25,387 nt of DNA from a virus, in the IMG/VR virus record IMGVR_UViG_3300030060_005159, positions 1 to 25,387 of that record; one strand, 5' to 3'. The notes under the pieces were generated by a model, which made no database searches, was not told where the DNA came from, and saw only the letters and a program-made list of their open reading frames with translations. This document shows positions 13,856-20,626 of this stretch, piece by piece; the stretch's first letter is position 1; each line of letters opens with the position of its first letter. The translations under genes were made by a program, and so were the position numbers.

Positions 13856-14344
13856 TTAATTTTCTTTCGTAGTGTTAAAAGATATTATTAACCTCTGTTC
13901 ATCTTTTTTTAAAGATCGTACTTCATGAGGAGTCATTGAGGGAAACATTAATAATGTATTTTTTTTAAATTTATGCTGATATACATTATTAAACAAACTA
14001 TCGTAAAAAACAGTTGGACTAGGTTCTAGCCCATCCAAATAAATTATTCCTGAATAAACTGACCCATAATGACAGTGAACAATATGTTTATTGTTACTAT
14101 TATAAAATTGAGCCCAATTATTTTTTAATATTAAATTATGTTTTTCTAAAATGTTAATTATTTGTTTTTTTAAATTTTTTAAAATAGGAAAATTCAAAAT
14201 GTTGAAAGAGTCAAAAGTGCTTTTTTTATCTTTAGTTTTTTCATTTTTAATTAAAATTAAAACTTGATTAATTTCCTCTGTTGTTATTTTAACTTTATAT
14301 TCATAAAACAAATGCTCATGTAAAAAAGGATCAAATTTATTCAT
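13856..14344 (-). CDS. 2OG-Fe(II) oxygenase-like protein with HxH motif
   Basis: A 162-aa protein (168 if the upstream ATG at 14362 is used; 14344 is preferred because its ATG overlaps the upstream stop as TAATG). The fold pattern is that of the TIGR02466-like group: WAQFYNSNNKHIVHCHYGS with H90-C-H92 in place of the usual H-x-D, then SGIIYLDGL, NTLLMFPSMTPHEV with H140, and R151-LIISFN. The second ligand position is His rather than Asp, as I recall for this subgroup, so the iron site may differ from the other five. It is the third gene of the minus-strand run; one sampled line of it is about 20% GC. Confidence 0.6.
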   Translation of the reverse strand: MNKFDPFLHEHLFYEYKVKITTEEINQVLILIKNEKTKDKKSTFDSFNILNFPILKNLKKQIINILEKHNLILKNNWAQFYNSNNKHIVHCHYGSVYSGIIYLDGLEPSPTVFYDSLFNNVYQHKFKKNTLLMFPSMTPHEVRSLKKDEQRLIISFNTTKEN

Positions 14345-14937
14345 TATCTTAACATCATCCAAGATGTCAAAATATATTTTTCACCTGACAAAGGTGGATT
14401 GCCTCTATGTAGATATGGAAAGCCAGATGGCCATATAACTATTCTACCTGTTTTTGGTTTGACTCTTTTTGAAAAATGTAAAAATTCTGTTTCTCCACCA
14501 TCTTCAACATCATTTAAATATACAGAAAATACAAAAGCACGGGGCTCATTATTATAACCTGCACCATGTTCTATATGCCAAACATGATATCCTTCAGTTG
14601 GTAAAGTTTTTTGTATTTTTAAATCGGTCAATCGAAAAGGAACTCCGTAAGCCTCATTTGCGCCAATGTTTTCTGCATAATGTTTAAAAGCCATTTCATA
14701 ATTAAATATTAAACTTTTTAATTCGTCCCACCATACTTTAATATTAAAAGGAGCTGCGAAAAATTGTTGATCTTGTTTTTTAAGTATTGACGCTTTTTCA
14801 AAACCTATTCTATTAACAGTTTTATTAAATTTGTCTTGGTCTTCAAACAGTTGAATAGCTTTTTTACATTCCTCTTCTGTAATATAATTATCGTATACAC
14901 CAATAAAATTGTCTATGTTAACTGTTTTTTCCTTCAT
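14344..14937 (-). CDS. Prolyl 4-hydroxylase-like 2OG-Fe(II) oxygenase
   Basis: A 197-aa protein closest in pattern to P4H-type enzymes: YHVWHIEHGAGY with H121-x-E123 as metal ligands, the strand AFVFSVYLNDVEDGGETEF, distal H177 in PYLHRGNPP, and K187 where P4Hs use Lys to bind 2OG. The Glu in place of Asp is a recognised variation in phage homologues, as I recall, but deserves testing. P4H-type enzymes act on peptidyl proline or other protein residues, which would fit modification of a virion or host protein. Starts 30 bases after the previous gene and its stop overlaps the next start. Confidence 0.75.
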   Translation of the reverse strand: MKEKTVNIDNFIGVYDNYITEEECKKAIQLFEDQDKFNKTVNRIGFEKASILKKQDQQFFAAPFNIKVWWDELKSLIFNYEMAFKHYAENIGANEAYGVPFRLTDLKIQKTLPTEGYHVWHIEHGAGYNNEPRAFVFSVYLNDVEDGGETEFLHFSKRVKPKTGRIVIWPSGFPYLHRGNPPLSGEKYILTSWMMLR

Positions 14938-14967
14938 TAATATATTTTTCTACAATAATTATTTGTT

Positions 14968-15483
14968 CTATTCAACCTTTCTATCATAAGCGTGTTCTCT
15001 ATTAGGACCGTTTTGATCTACATAATGAAAAAAAACTTGTGCCATTCCTTCACCTTTATAAACTCCAGGACGACCATGTTTTTGATCACACCCTGCATAT
15101 AAAACTGCATCTCCCTCTTTAATTTCAAAAGATTCATCTTCTACAGTAATAGGCCAGTTATCATATTTTTTTATACAAGCAGTTACACTTATTTCACAAG
15201 CAGGTCTATCAGAGTGTTTAGATAGGGTTGCTCCAAAAACATAATATCTCCAATAAGCATAGGTTGGAAATAATTTTAGATTAGATTGTTTTTCTACTAT
15301 AGGTAATTTTATATCTAATAAAGAAGTCATGAGTGGATCTTGATACCAAGCGGGAGAAAAAGATTGAATGTCTAATTCATAGTCTTTGTTTTTATCAAGC
15401 TTATTAAAACAATATTTTTGAAGAATTTCTAATTCTTGTTGTTTAAAAAAATTTTTAATTAATTTATATTTTACTTTAACCAT
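14968..15483 (-). CDS. 2OG-Fe(II) oxygenase-like protein
   Basis: A 171-aa protein, second in the minus-strand run, overlapping the first gene by 13 bases. Motifs: H90-x-D92 (LSKHSDRPACEISV), H136 (CDQKHGRPG) and a following FFHYVDQNG strand. The usual Arg about ten residues after the distal His is not obvious, K143 being the nearest candidate, so 2OG binding may differ. Strands around ITVEDESFEIKEGDAVLYAG fit the jelly-roll. It is a different subgroup from the other three, judged by the WRYYVFGATL and GMAQVFFHY segments. Confidence 0.65.
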   Translation of the reverse strand: MVKVKYKLIKNFFKQQELEILQKYCFNKLDKNKDYELDIQSFSPAWYQDPLMTSLLDIKLPIVEKQSNLKLFPTYAYWRYYVFGATLSKHSDRPACEISVTACIKKYDNWPITVEDESFEIKEGDAVLYAGCDQKHGRPGVYKGEGMAQVFFHYVDQNGPNREHAYDRKVE

Positions 15484-16016
15484 GCAACAATACTATACCT
15501 TGTCCCTTTCGTAATAGGTTGAATACCATGTGGATAAATAAAATTACTAGGAAAAAAAACTATAGAACCTTTATTTAATTTTAATCTTTTAATTTCTTTT
15601 TCTTTTTGATCTGTAAAAATTAAATCTCCACCTTCGTATTCACTGTTTAAATTTAAAATAACACTTAAATGTCTAGATAGAGCTGAATGATGGTCTGTAT
15701 GAATTTCATATTTACCACCTGGGTTATATTTTAACAAATCTATTTGACCAATTACTGAACTCGTTATTCTTGGAAATTTACTTTTATAAAAAATATAAAG
15801 TCTTTCTATTTCCGTTTTTATAAAGTTCCAATAAAATAAATTAGTTGGAGTTTCTAGATTTAAACGATAGCCTTTTACATTTCTCACATTTTTATCTAGA
15901 CCTCCAAATGTTGTTAAATTTTTTGATGCTTTTTTATTTATTAAGGGTATTATTTTTTTTATGAATTCGTCAGAAATAACATTTTTAATTTCAACTACTG
16001 CCTCTAAATGATCCAT
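15471..16016 (-). CDS. Canonical 2OG-Fe(II) oxygenase (P4H-like)
   Basis: A 181-aa protein and the first gene of the minus-strand run. All four key residues are in place: H106-x-D108 (YEIHTDHHS), H163 (IYPHGIQP) and R173 (GTRYSIVAWL), with HLSVILNLNSEYEGGDLIF and KGSIVFFPSNF between, the hallmark of the P4H/2OG-Fe(II) group. An AGGAT ribosome site precedes the ATG. Probably transcribed leftwards from the intergenic region at 16017-16097 through all four genes to 13349. The substrate could be a protein residue, but this cannot be read from sequence. Confidence 0.8.
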   Translation of the reverse strand: MDHLEAVVEIKNVISDEFIKKIIPLINKKASKNLTTFGGLDKNVRNVKGYRLNLETPTNLFYWNFIKTEIERLYIFYKSKFPRITSSVIGQIDLLKYNPGGKYEIHTDHHSALSRHLSVILNLNSEYEGGDLIFTDQKEKEIKRLKLNKGSIVFFPSNFIYPHGIQPITKGTRYSIVAWLK

Positions 16017-16097
16017 ATAATTTATCCTTTTGAAGCTCCTTTTATACTACATTTACAAAGTATTTAAATAACATTCTTTCTAGGGTATAATACCCAT
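16017..16097. promoter_or_regulatory. Divergent intergenic region with small hairpin
   Basis: The 81 bases between the start of the minus-strand oxygenase run and the plus-strand nozzle gene. It contains GGGTATAATACCC (16083-16095), a 5-bp stem with a TAA loop that includes a TATAAT hexamer, 2 bases before the nozzle ATG; no good -35 lies at standard spacing. On the minus strand a TATAAA lies before an AAGGAG. It is the natural place for promoters of both directions, but neither is certain. Confidence 0.35.
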
Positions 16098-18248
16098 ATG
16101 CCTTTAACAAATGTACAAATTAGACCTGGTTTTAATAAACAAGTTACACCTGCTGGAGCTGAAGGTCAGTGGACAGATGGTGATTTTGTTAGATTTAGAT
16201 ATGGGCTCCCAGAAAAAATTGGTGGTTGGGAACAAATAACAAACTCTACATTTTGTGGAGCTGCTCGAGATCAATTACAATGGGCTGATTTAGATGGTAG
16301 AAGATATGCCGCTATTGGCACTAATAAAGTTTTGTTAATATATTTTGAAGATTCTTTTTTCGACATAACTCCATTAGATACAGCTATAACTGGCGCAACA
16401 TTTACTACTGTAAATACAAGTCCAACTGTTACTGTTAACAAAATAGCTCATGGGTTTTCACCAGGAGATTTGTTTACTTTTACTTCAGTCACACCACCAA
16501 GTGGTGCTGGATATTCCTCTTCCGATTTTGAAACAAATACTTTTCAAGTTGTTACTACACCGTCTTTAGATACTTTTACTATTACTATGGCTTCTAATGC
16601 GGGAACAAGTGTTTCAGCTAGTGGTGCAGCTACAATAAACCCTTACGTTAAAGTAGGACCATTAAGTCAGACATCAGGATTTGGTTGGGGCACAGCGCAA
16701 TGGGGTGGAGGTTCTGGAATTATAACAACTTTGAACGGTGCACTTTTAGATGACACCGCTGGAACTGGAGGTTCAGGTACCTCAATTACATTAACGTCTG
16801 TTGTAGGTCTACCAACTTCTGGAACTATAAAAGTAGGTGCAGAATTTATTTCTTATACTGGAATTTCTTCTAATAATTTAACAGGGATAACAAGAGCTGT
16901 CGCTGGTACAAGATCTGCCCATAGTGATGGTGCTTCAGTAGAAGCTTTTACAGCTTGGGGAAATGCTAGTCTATCTGGAGGGGTTACATTAGATTCGGCA
17001 TCTTGGTCTTTAGATCATTTTGGATCTAAATTAATTGCAACAATAAAAAATGGAAAAACTTTTGAATGGGATACTGTAAGTACTACTCCTGGAGCTTTGA
17101 CTACTAGAGCCACTGTTGTAAGTGGAGCCCCAACAACTTCTGTTATGTCTATTGTTTCAGAAAGAGATAGACATCTAGTAATGCTTGGCACTGAAACAAC
17201 AATTGGAACAACTACTTCACAAGATAAAATGTTTATTAGATTTTCTGATCAAGAAGATATTTCTGATTACGCTCCTACTTCAGTAAATACAGCAGGAACT
17301 TTTAGAATAGATTCAGGAACTAAAATTGTAGGAGCCGCTAAAGGTAAAGATTATATATTGATCCTTACTGACACTTCAGCATATGTAATGCAATTCGTAG
17401 GTCCACCATTTACTTTTTCTATAAGACAAGTGGGAAGCAATTGTGGAGCTATAGGTCAACATTCAATAAAATATGTAAACGGTGCAGTTTGGTGGATGGG
17501 TCAATCAGGAGGATTTTTTGTTTACGATGGTACTGTTAAATCTGTTCCATGTTTAGTAGAAGATTTTGTATTTACAGATAAAGGAGATAACCTAGGTATA
17601 AGTTATGGTAATGGTGAACAAGTTTATGCAGGTCTTAATAGTCTTTATGAAGAGGTAAGTTGGTTCTATCCAAAAAGTGGTTCTGCATTAATAGATAGAG
17701 TTGTAACTTATAATTATGCTGAACAAACTTGGACAACTGGATCATTATCTAGAACAACATGGAATGATGCAACATTATATGACAAACCATATGCAACTGA
17801 ATTTAATTCTACAAACATACCATCATTTCCAACAATACAAGGCGTTACAAATATTAATGGTGCTTCTATTTATTACGCACACGAAGTTGGTAATAATCAA
17901 GTTGATTCTTTAGGTGCTAAAACTGCCATACCTGCTTTTATTCAATCAGGAGATTTTGATTTATCTCAAGGTGGAGATGGTCAATTTTTTATGAGCATGA
18001 GAAGATTTATTCCTGACTTTAAATTGATTACTGGAGATGCACAAGTGACTATAAATTTAAGAAGATTTCCTGCTGACACTGCATCATCCTCGCCTCTCGG
18101 ACCTTTTACAATAAATAGTACAACAGAAAAAGTAGACACAAGAGCCAGATCAAGGTTCGCTAGTATAAAAGTTGCAAATACCTCCACTGATCAGAATTGG
18201 AGATATGGAACTTTTAGGGCAGACGTACAACCAGATGGTATGAGATAA
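16098..18248 (+). CDS. Tail nozzle-like protein (P22 gp10/T7 gp12-like)
   Basis: A 716-aa, beta-rich protein. The opening RPGFNKQVTPAGAEGQW then DGDFVRFRYGLPEKIGGWEQ is the usual beginning of podovirus tail stabilisation/nozzle proteins. Residues 110-180 look like an Ig-like domain (TVTVNKIAHGFSPGDLF), 194-205 carry a Trp-Gly motif (GFGWGTAQWGGG), 210-284 are the beta module also found in the gene at 8179, and the rest has beta-propeller-like units such as RHLVMLGTETT, DYILILTDTSAYVMQF and GAVWWMGQSGGFFVYDG. It would close the tail below the adaptor. The strong ribosome site is missing; the ATG sits beside the hairpin at 16083. A small gene follows by TAATG. Confidence 0.7.
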   Translation: MPLTNVQIRPGFNKQVTPAGAEGQWTDGDFVRFRYGLPEKIGGWEQITNSTFCGAARDQLQWADLDGRRYAAIGTNKVLLIYFEDSFFDITPLDTAITGATFTTVNTSPTVTVNKIAHGFSPGDLFTFTSVTPPSGAGYSSSDFETNTFQVVTTPSLDTFTITMASNAGTSVSASGAATINPYVKVGPLSQTSGFGWGTAQWGGGSGIITTLNGALLDDTAGTGGSGTSITLTSVVGLPTSGTIKVGAEFISYTGISSNNLTGITRAVAGTRSAHSDGASVEAFTAWGNASLSGGVTLDSASWSLDHFGSKLIATIKNGKTFEWDTVSTTPGALTTRATVVSGAPTTSVMSIVSERDRHLVMLGTETTIGTTTSQDKMFIRFSDQEDISDYAPTSVNTAGTFRIDSGTKIVGAAKGKDYILILTDTSAYVMQFVGPPFTFSIRQVGSNCGAIGQHSIKYVNGAVWWMGQSGGFFVYDGTVKSVPCLVEDFVFTDKGDNLGISYGNGEQVYAGLNSLYEEVSWFYPKSGSALIDRVVTYNYAEQTWTTGSLSRTTWNDATLYDKPYATEFNSTNIPSFPTIQGVTNINGASIYYAHEVGNNQVDSLGAKTAIPAFIQSGDFDLSQGGDGQFFMSMRRFIPDFKLITGDAQVTINLRRFPADTASSSPLGPFTINSTTEKVDTRARSRFASIKVANTSTDQNWRYGTFRADVQPDGMR
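16725..16949 (+). repeat. Beta module copy 2 (shared with adaptor-like protein)
   Basis: Codons 210-284 of the nozzle-like gene carry TLNGALLDDTAG, SGTIKVGAEFISYTG, NLTGITRAVAG and AHSDGASVEAF. They align with codons 95-160 of the gene at 8179. Both copies sit as insertions inside tail proteins, suggesting a portable surface domain. Confidence 0.6.
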
Positions 18249-18412
18249 TGGCTAGAGTAGATATAGTTATTCCCGAACCAACACCAGAATATAGTGAAGA
18301 TAATCAAAGGCAAGTTTCTCAATCTTTACAAACATTAAAAGATAAGCTAAATACTTCTTATCAACAAGAATTAAAAAATGAACAGGATGCCTTTAACTAC
18401 TTTTTATCATGA
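18248..18412 (+). CDS. 54-aa helical virion-associated protein
   Basis: A 54-aa frame joined by TAATG to the nozzle gene and by ATGA to the next. It starts MARVDIVIPEPTPEYSED and continues as a Gln/Asn/Leu-rich helix (NQRQVSQSLQTLKDKL) ending in FNYFLS. I recall this peptide as a conserved small gene next to nozzle genes in marine phages. It lacks Cys and membrane segments; probably a small tail part or chaperone. Confidence 0.65.
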   Translation: MARVDIVIPEPTPEYSEDNQRQVSQSLQTLKDKLNTSYQQELKNEQDAFNYFLS

Positions 18413-18759
18413 CCATTAGATATAAAAACCAAGGTTTTAAACAAGCTAGTACAGGTAAGACTACAGTGCTTACATGTCCAAATGATGCAACATTAATTAT
18501 TAAAAGTGTTTATTGTGCAAACAATGATGCTTCTTCAGCTATTGTAGTAAACATGAATTTAGTAGACTCTTCTGATTCAAGCACAGAGTATGAATTTTTT
18601 AGAGATGATTTAGCTGCTAAATCACAAGTTAATTCTACCCCTCAAGGTTTAAATTTAGAAGCAGGTGATGCAATAACAGTACAAGCAGCTACAGGAAGTA
18701 GTAAAATACAAGGTGTAATAAGTTATGCACTTATAGACCGATCACAGGAAAATGGATAA
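18409..18759 (+). CDS. Small beta-rich virion protein
   Basis: A 116-aa protein with alternating beta stretches (TTVLTCPNDATLIIKSVYC, AIVVNMNLVD, TEYEFFRDDL, AGDAITVQAATG, KIQGVISYALI). It overlaps the following oxygenase gene by 8 bases and the previous gene by ATGA. The size and strand pattern resemble the protein at 1736. Likely a small head or tail decoration subunit; not assigned to a family. Confidence 0.6.
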   Translation: MTIRYKNQGFKQASTGKTTVLTCPNDATLIIKSVYCANNDASSAIVVNMNLVDSSDSSTEYEFFRDDLAAKSQVNSTPQGLNLEAGDAITVQAATGSSKIQGVISYALIDRSQENG

Positions 18760-19366
18760 TAAAAAAATAAATTATAAATTTTTTTATTGGGGTCCTTTTT
18801 TATATAAAACAACTCTAAATGAGGAAGAGATACAAAAAATAAAAAATTTATGTAATAAAAAAGGTGAAGATGTTAGAGCCAAACTAGCTGGGCTGATGAA
18901 TCAGGAATATAAACTCAATCGTAAAAAAATTTTTAAAATAATTGCTCCTTACTTACAAAGTTATTTACAAGCATATGTAGAACATTACGGAAAATTTGTT
19001 TCACCAAAGATAGAACTGACATCTGCTTGGGTTAACTATATGACTAAATATGAATCTAATCCTCTTCACCACCATGAAGAAGATTTATCTTTTGTTTTAT
19101 TTCTTAATGTGCCAGAAAAATTAGAAGAAGAATATAAAACCAGAAAAAGTACAAGCAAACCAGGCGTTATTAATTTTATGAATAAATTACAAGAGGATGA
19201 TATGTATCTTAACAGCCATAGTTTTTTTCCTAGAGTTGGTGATTTTTATATTTTCCCTGCTAACTTACCACACTACGTTAATGGTTTTAGTTGTGATGGA
19301 GAAAGAATATCTGTATCTGGTAATGTTAAATTTCATACACCTAAAAAGAAAAAATTAAATGGCTAG
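18752..19366 (+). CDS. 2OG-Fe(II) oxygenase-like protein with HHHEE cluster
   Basis: A 204-aa protein of the phage TIGR02466-like/2OG-Fe(II) type. The metal-binding stretch is ESNPLHHHEEDLSFVLFLNV, giving H106-x-H108 or H107-x-E109, followed by GDFYIFPANLPHYVNGF with distal H174 and ERISVSGNVKF with R185 for 2OG. Residues 122-150 are a charged insertion. The start overlaps the previous gene by 8 bases and the end overlaps the next start. It is the only 2OG-like gene outside the two other clusters and sits just before the glycosyltransferases, so it may act in the same pathway. Whether the HHHEE cluster binds iron in the usual way is unclear. Confidence 0.65.
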   Translation: MDNKKINYKFFYWGPFLYKTTLNEEEIQKIKNLCNKKGEDVRAKLAGLMNQEYKLNRKKIFKIIAPYLQSYLQAYVEHYGKFVSPKIELTSAWVNYMTKYESNPLHHHEEDLSFVLFLNVPEKLEEEYKTRKSTSKPGVINFMNKLQEDDMYLNSHSFFPRVGDFYIFPANLPHYVNGFSCDGERISVSGNVKFHTPKKKKLNG

Positions 19367-19487
19367 ACAAAAATTTGTACATTTTGTGCCTAGACCAAAG
19401 CCTCGTAAACGGCCTCGTAGACATAAAAAAAGTCTTTCAAAATCAGAAAAAAGATCGTATAAGAAATATAATCGACAAGGGAGATAA
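19359..19487 (+). CDS. 42-aa extremely basic protein (RPRRHKKSLSKSEKR)
   Basis: ATG at 19359 lies inside the end of the oxygenase gene and the frame ends at TAA 19485-19487, just before the next ATG. 18 of 42 residues are Arg or Lys (for example PRKRPRRHKKSLSKSEKRSY). I recall this peptide as a conserved small gene in marine phages. The charge suggests nucleic-acid or capsid binding. Confidence 0.6.
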   Translation: MARQKFVHFVPRPKPRKRPRRHKKSLSKSEKRSYKKYNRQGR

Positions 19488-19489
19488 TT

Positions 19490-19687
19490 ATGAACGATAT
19501 ACCAAAAATACCAGTTGAAGCAAAAGAAATAATTAAAAATAAAAGAACAGGAAAAATATACGCTAGTAAAGATGATTTTGATTCTGATGTTGCTGATCCC
19601 AATACTGATACTACTGCAGATGACTTTAGACAAGATTTGGAAGTTAAAGTAACAAGAGTAACGTTAGGTGCAAAGACTAAAAAATAA
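19490..19687 (+). CDS. 65-aa acidic small phage protein
   Basis: A 65-aa protein with a GGGAGA ribosome site; charged, with no membrane segment. The stretch KIYASKDDFDSDVADPNTDT, then DDFRQDLEVKV, is a pattern I recall as conserved in marine phages. It follows the 42-aa basic protein by 2 bases and precedes the GT-B gene by 3. The acidic nature next to a very basic peptide could mean pairing, but nothing proves it. Confidence 0.6.
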   Translation: MNDIPKIPVEAKEIIKNKRTGKIYASKDDFDSDVADPNTDTTADDFRQDLEVKVTRVTLGAKTKK

Positions 19688-19690
19688 TTT

Positions 19691-20626
19691 ATGAAACCAA
19701 GAGGTGCTACTGAACTTCAAATGGAAATGCTAGAAAAGCATGTCTCAAAAGATATTTTAGATCAAACACAAATTTGTACATCAATACCTGGTAAAGTACC
19801 AATAGACCCAAACAAATTAAATATTTTGTGGCAAAAAAATTCTTATGACCAACCCAACTTACAAGAATTTTTTAAAAATCCAAAGAGACATAAAGAGTAT
19901 GATTGGTATGTTTTTAACAGTCATTGGAACTATGAAAAATTTAGATATTTTTTTGGCATACCTACTGATAGGTGTGTTGTTATTAAAAATGGTATGGACA
20001 ACTTTCCAATAAGAAAAATTTACAAAAAAGATGAACCTATAAAGTTAATACATCATTGTACTCCATGGAGAGGAATTAATGTTTTACTTCGTGCTATGCA
20101 GGAAATAAATGATCCAAAAATTTCTTTAGATGTTTATTCATCTACTCAAGTTTATGGTTCTGAATTTAGTAAAGTACATGATGATGAATTTAAACCATTA
20201 TATGAACAAGCTAAAGAATTACCAAATGTAAATTATATTGGATATAAACCAAATGAATATATAAAAGAAATGATGCCTAATTATGACATGTTTGTTTATC
20301 CTTGTATATTTGAAGAAACTTCTTGTGTTTCTGCATTAGAGGCTTTGTCATCTGGAGTACATGTAATAACAAATAATTTTGGTGCCTTATATGAAACTTG
20401 TGCAGAGTGGCCAGTATATGTTAATTATTCTACAAACTATGAACAAATGGCAATTGATACAGCATCTGCAATTAAAACTGCAGCTAACTATTTACATGAA
20501 GATTCAGTTCAAAATCATTTAAATGAACAACAAAAATATTATAAAAAATTTTATAACTGGAAAAATAAAGGAGAAGAATGGACACAATTTTTGAAAGGAG
20601 CTTTGGATGAATGGAAAAAAAGATGA
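19691..20626 (+). CDS. GT4-like (GT-B fold) glycosyltransferase
   Basis: A 311-aa protein with the C-terminal nucleotide-sugar domain of the GT4 group: IKLIHHCTPWRGINVLLRAM (118-137), NVNYIGYKPNEY, and FEETSCVSALEALSSGVHVI with E209 and E217 as the E-x7-E pair (207-226). The N-terminal half contains VFNSHWNYEKF and VVIKNGMDNF, the typical acceptor-side pieces. GT4 enzymes transfer a sugar from a nucleotide donor. At 311 aa it is on the short side for a full GT-B, but both halves are present. The end overlaps the next GT gene by 20 bases. Targets may be virion proteins or host glycans. Confidence 0.75.
   Translation: MKPRGATELQMEMLEKHVSKDILDQTQICTSIPGKVPIDPNKLNILWQKNSYDQPNLQEFFKNPKRHKEYDWYVFNSHWNYEKFRYFFGIPTDRCVVIKNGMDNFPIRKIYKKDEPIKLIHHCTPWRGINVLLRAMQEINDPKISLDVYSSTQVYGSEFSKVHDDEFKPLYEQAKELPNVNYIGYKPNEYIKEMMPNYDMFVYPCIFEETSCVSALEALSSGVHVITNNFGALYETCAEWPVYVNYSTNYEQMAIDTASAIKTAANYLHEDSVQNHLNEQQKYYKKFYNWKNKGEEWTQFLKGALDEWKKR

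Noticed and set aside
14469-14687. Plus-strand 72-codon frame opposite the P4H-like gene
   Set aside because: His/Leu-rich antisense of the GGETEF and WHIEH region; no ribosome site.
20607-20626. Possible programmed frameshift between the two glycosyltransferase genes
   Set aside because: The second gene has its own AAGGAG and ATG and the two folds are complete separately, so an ordinary overlap explains it.
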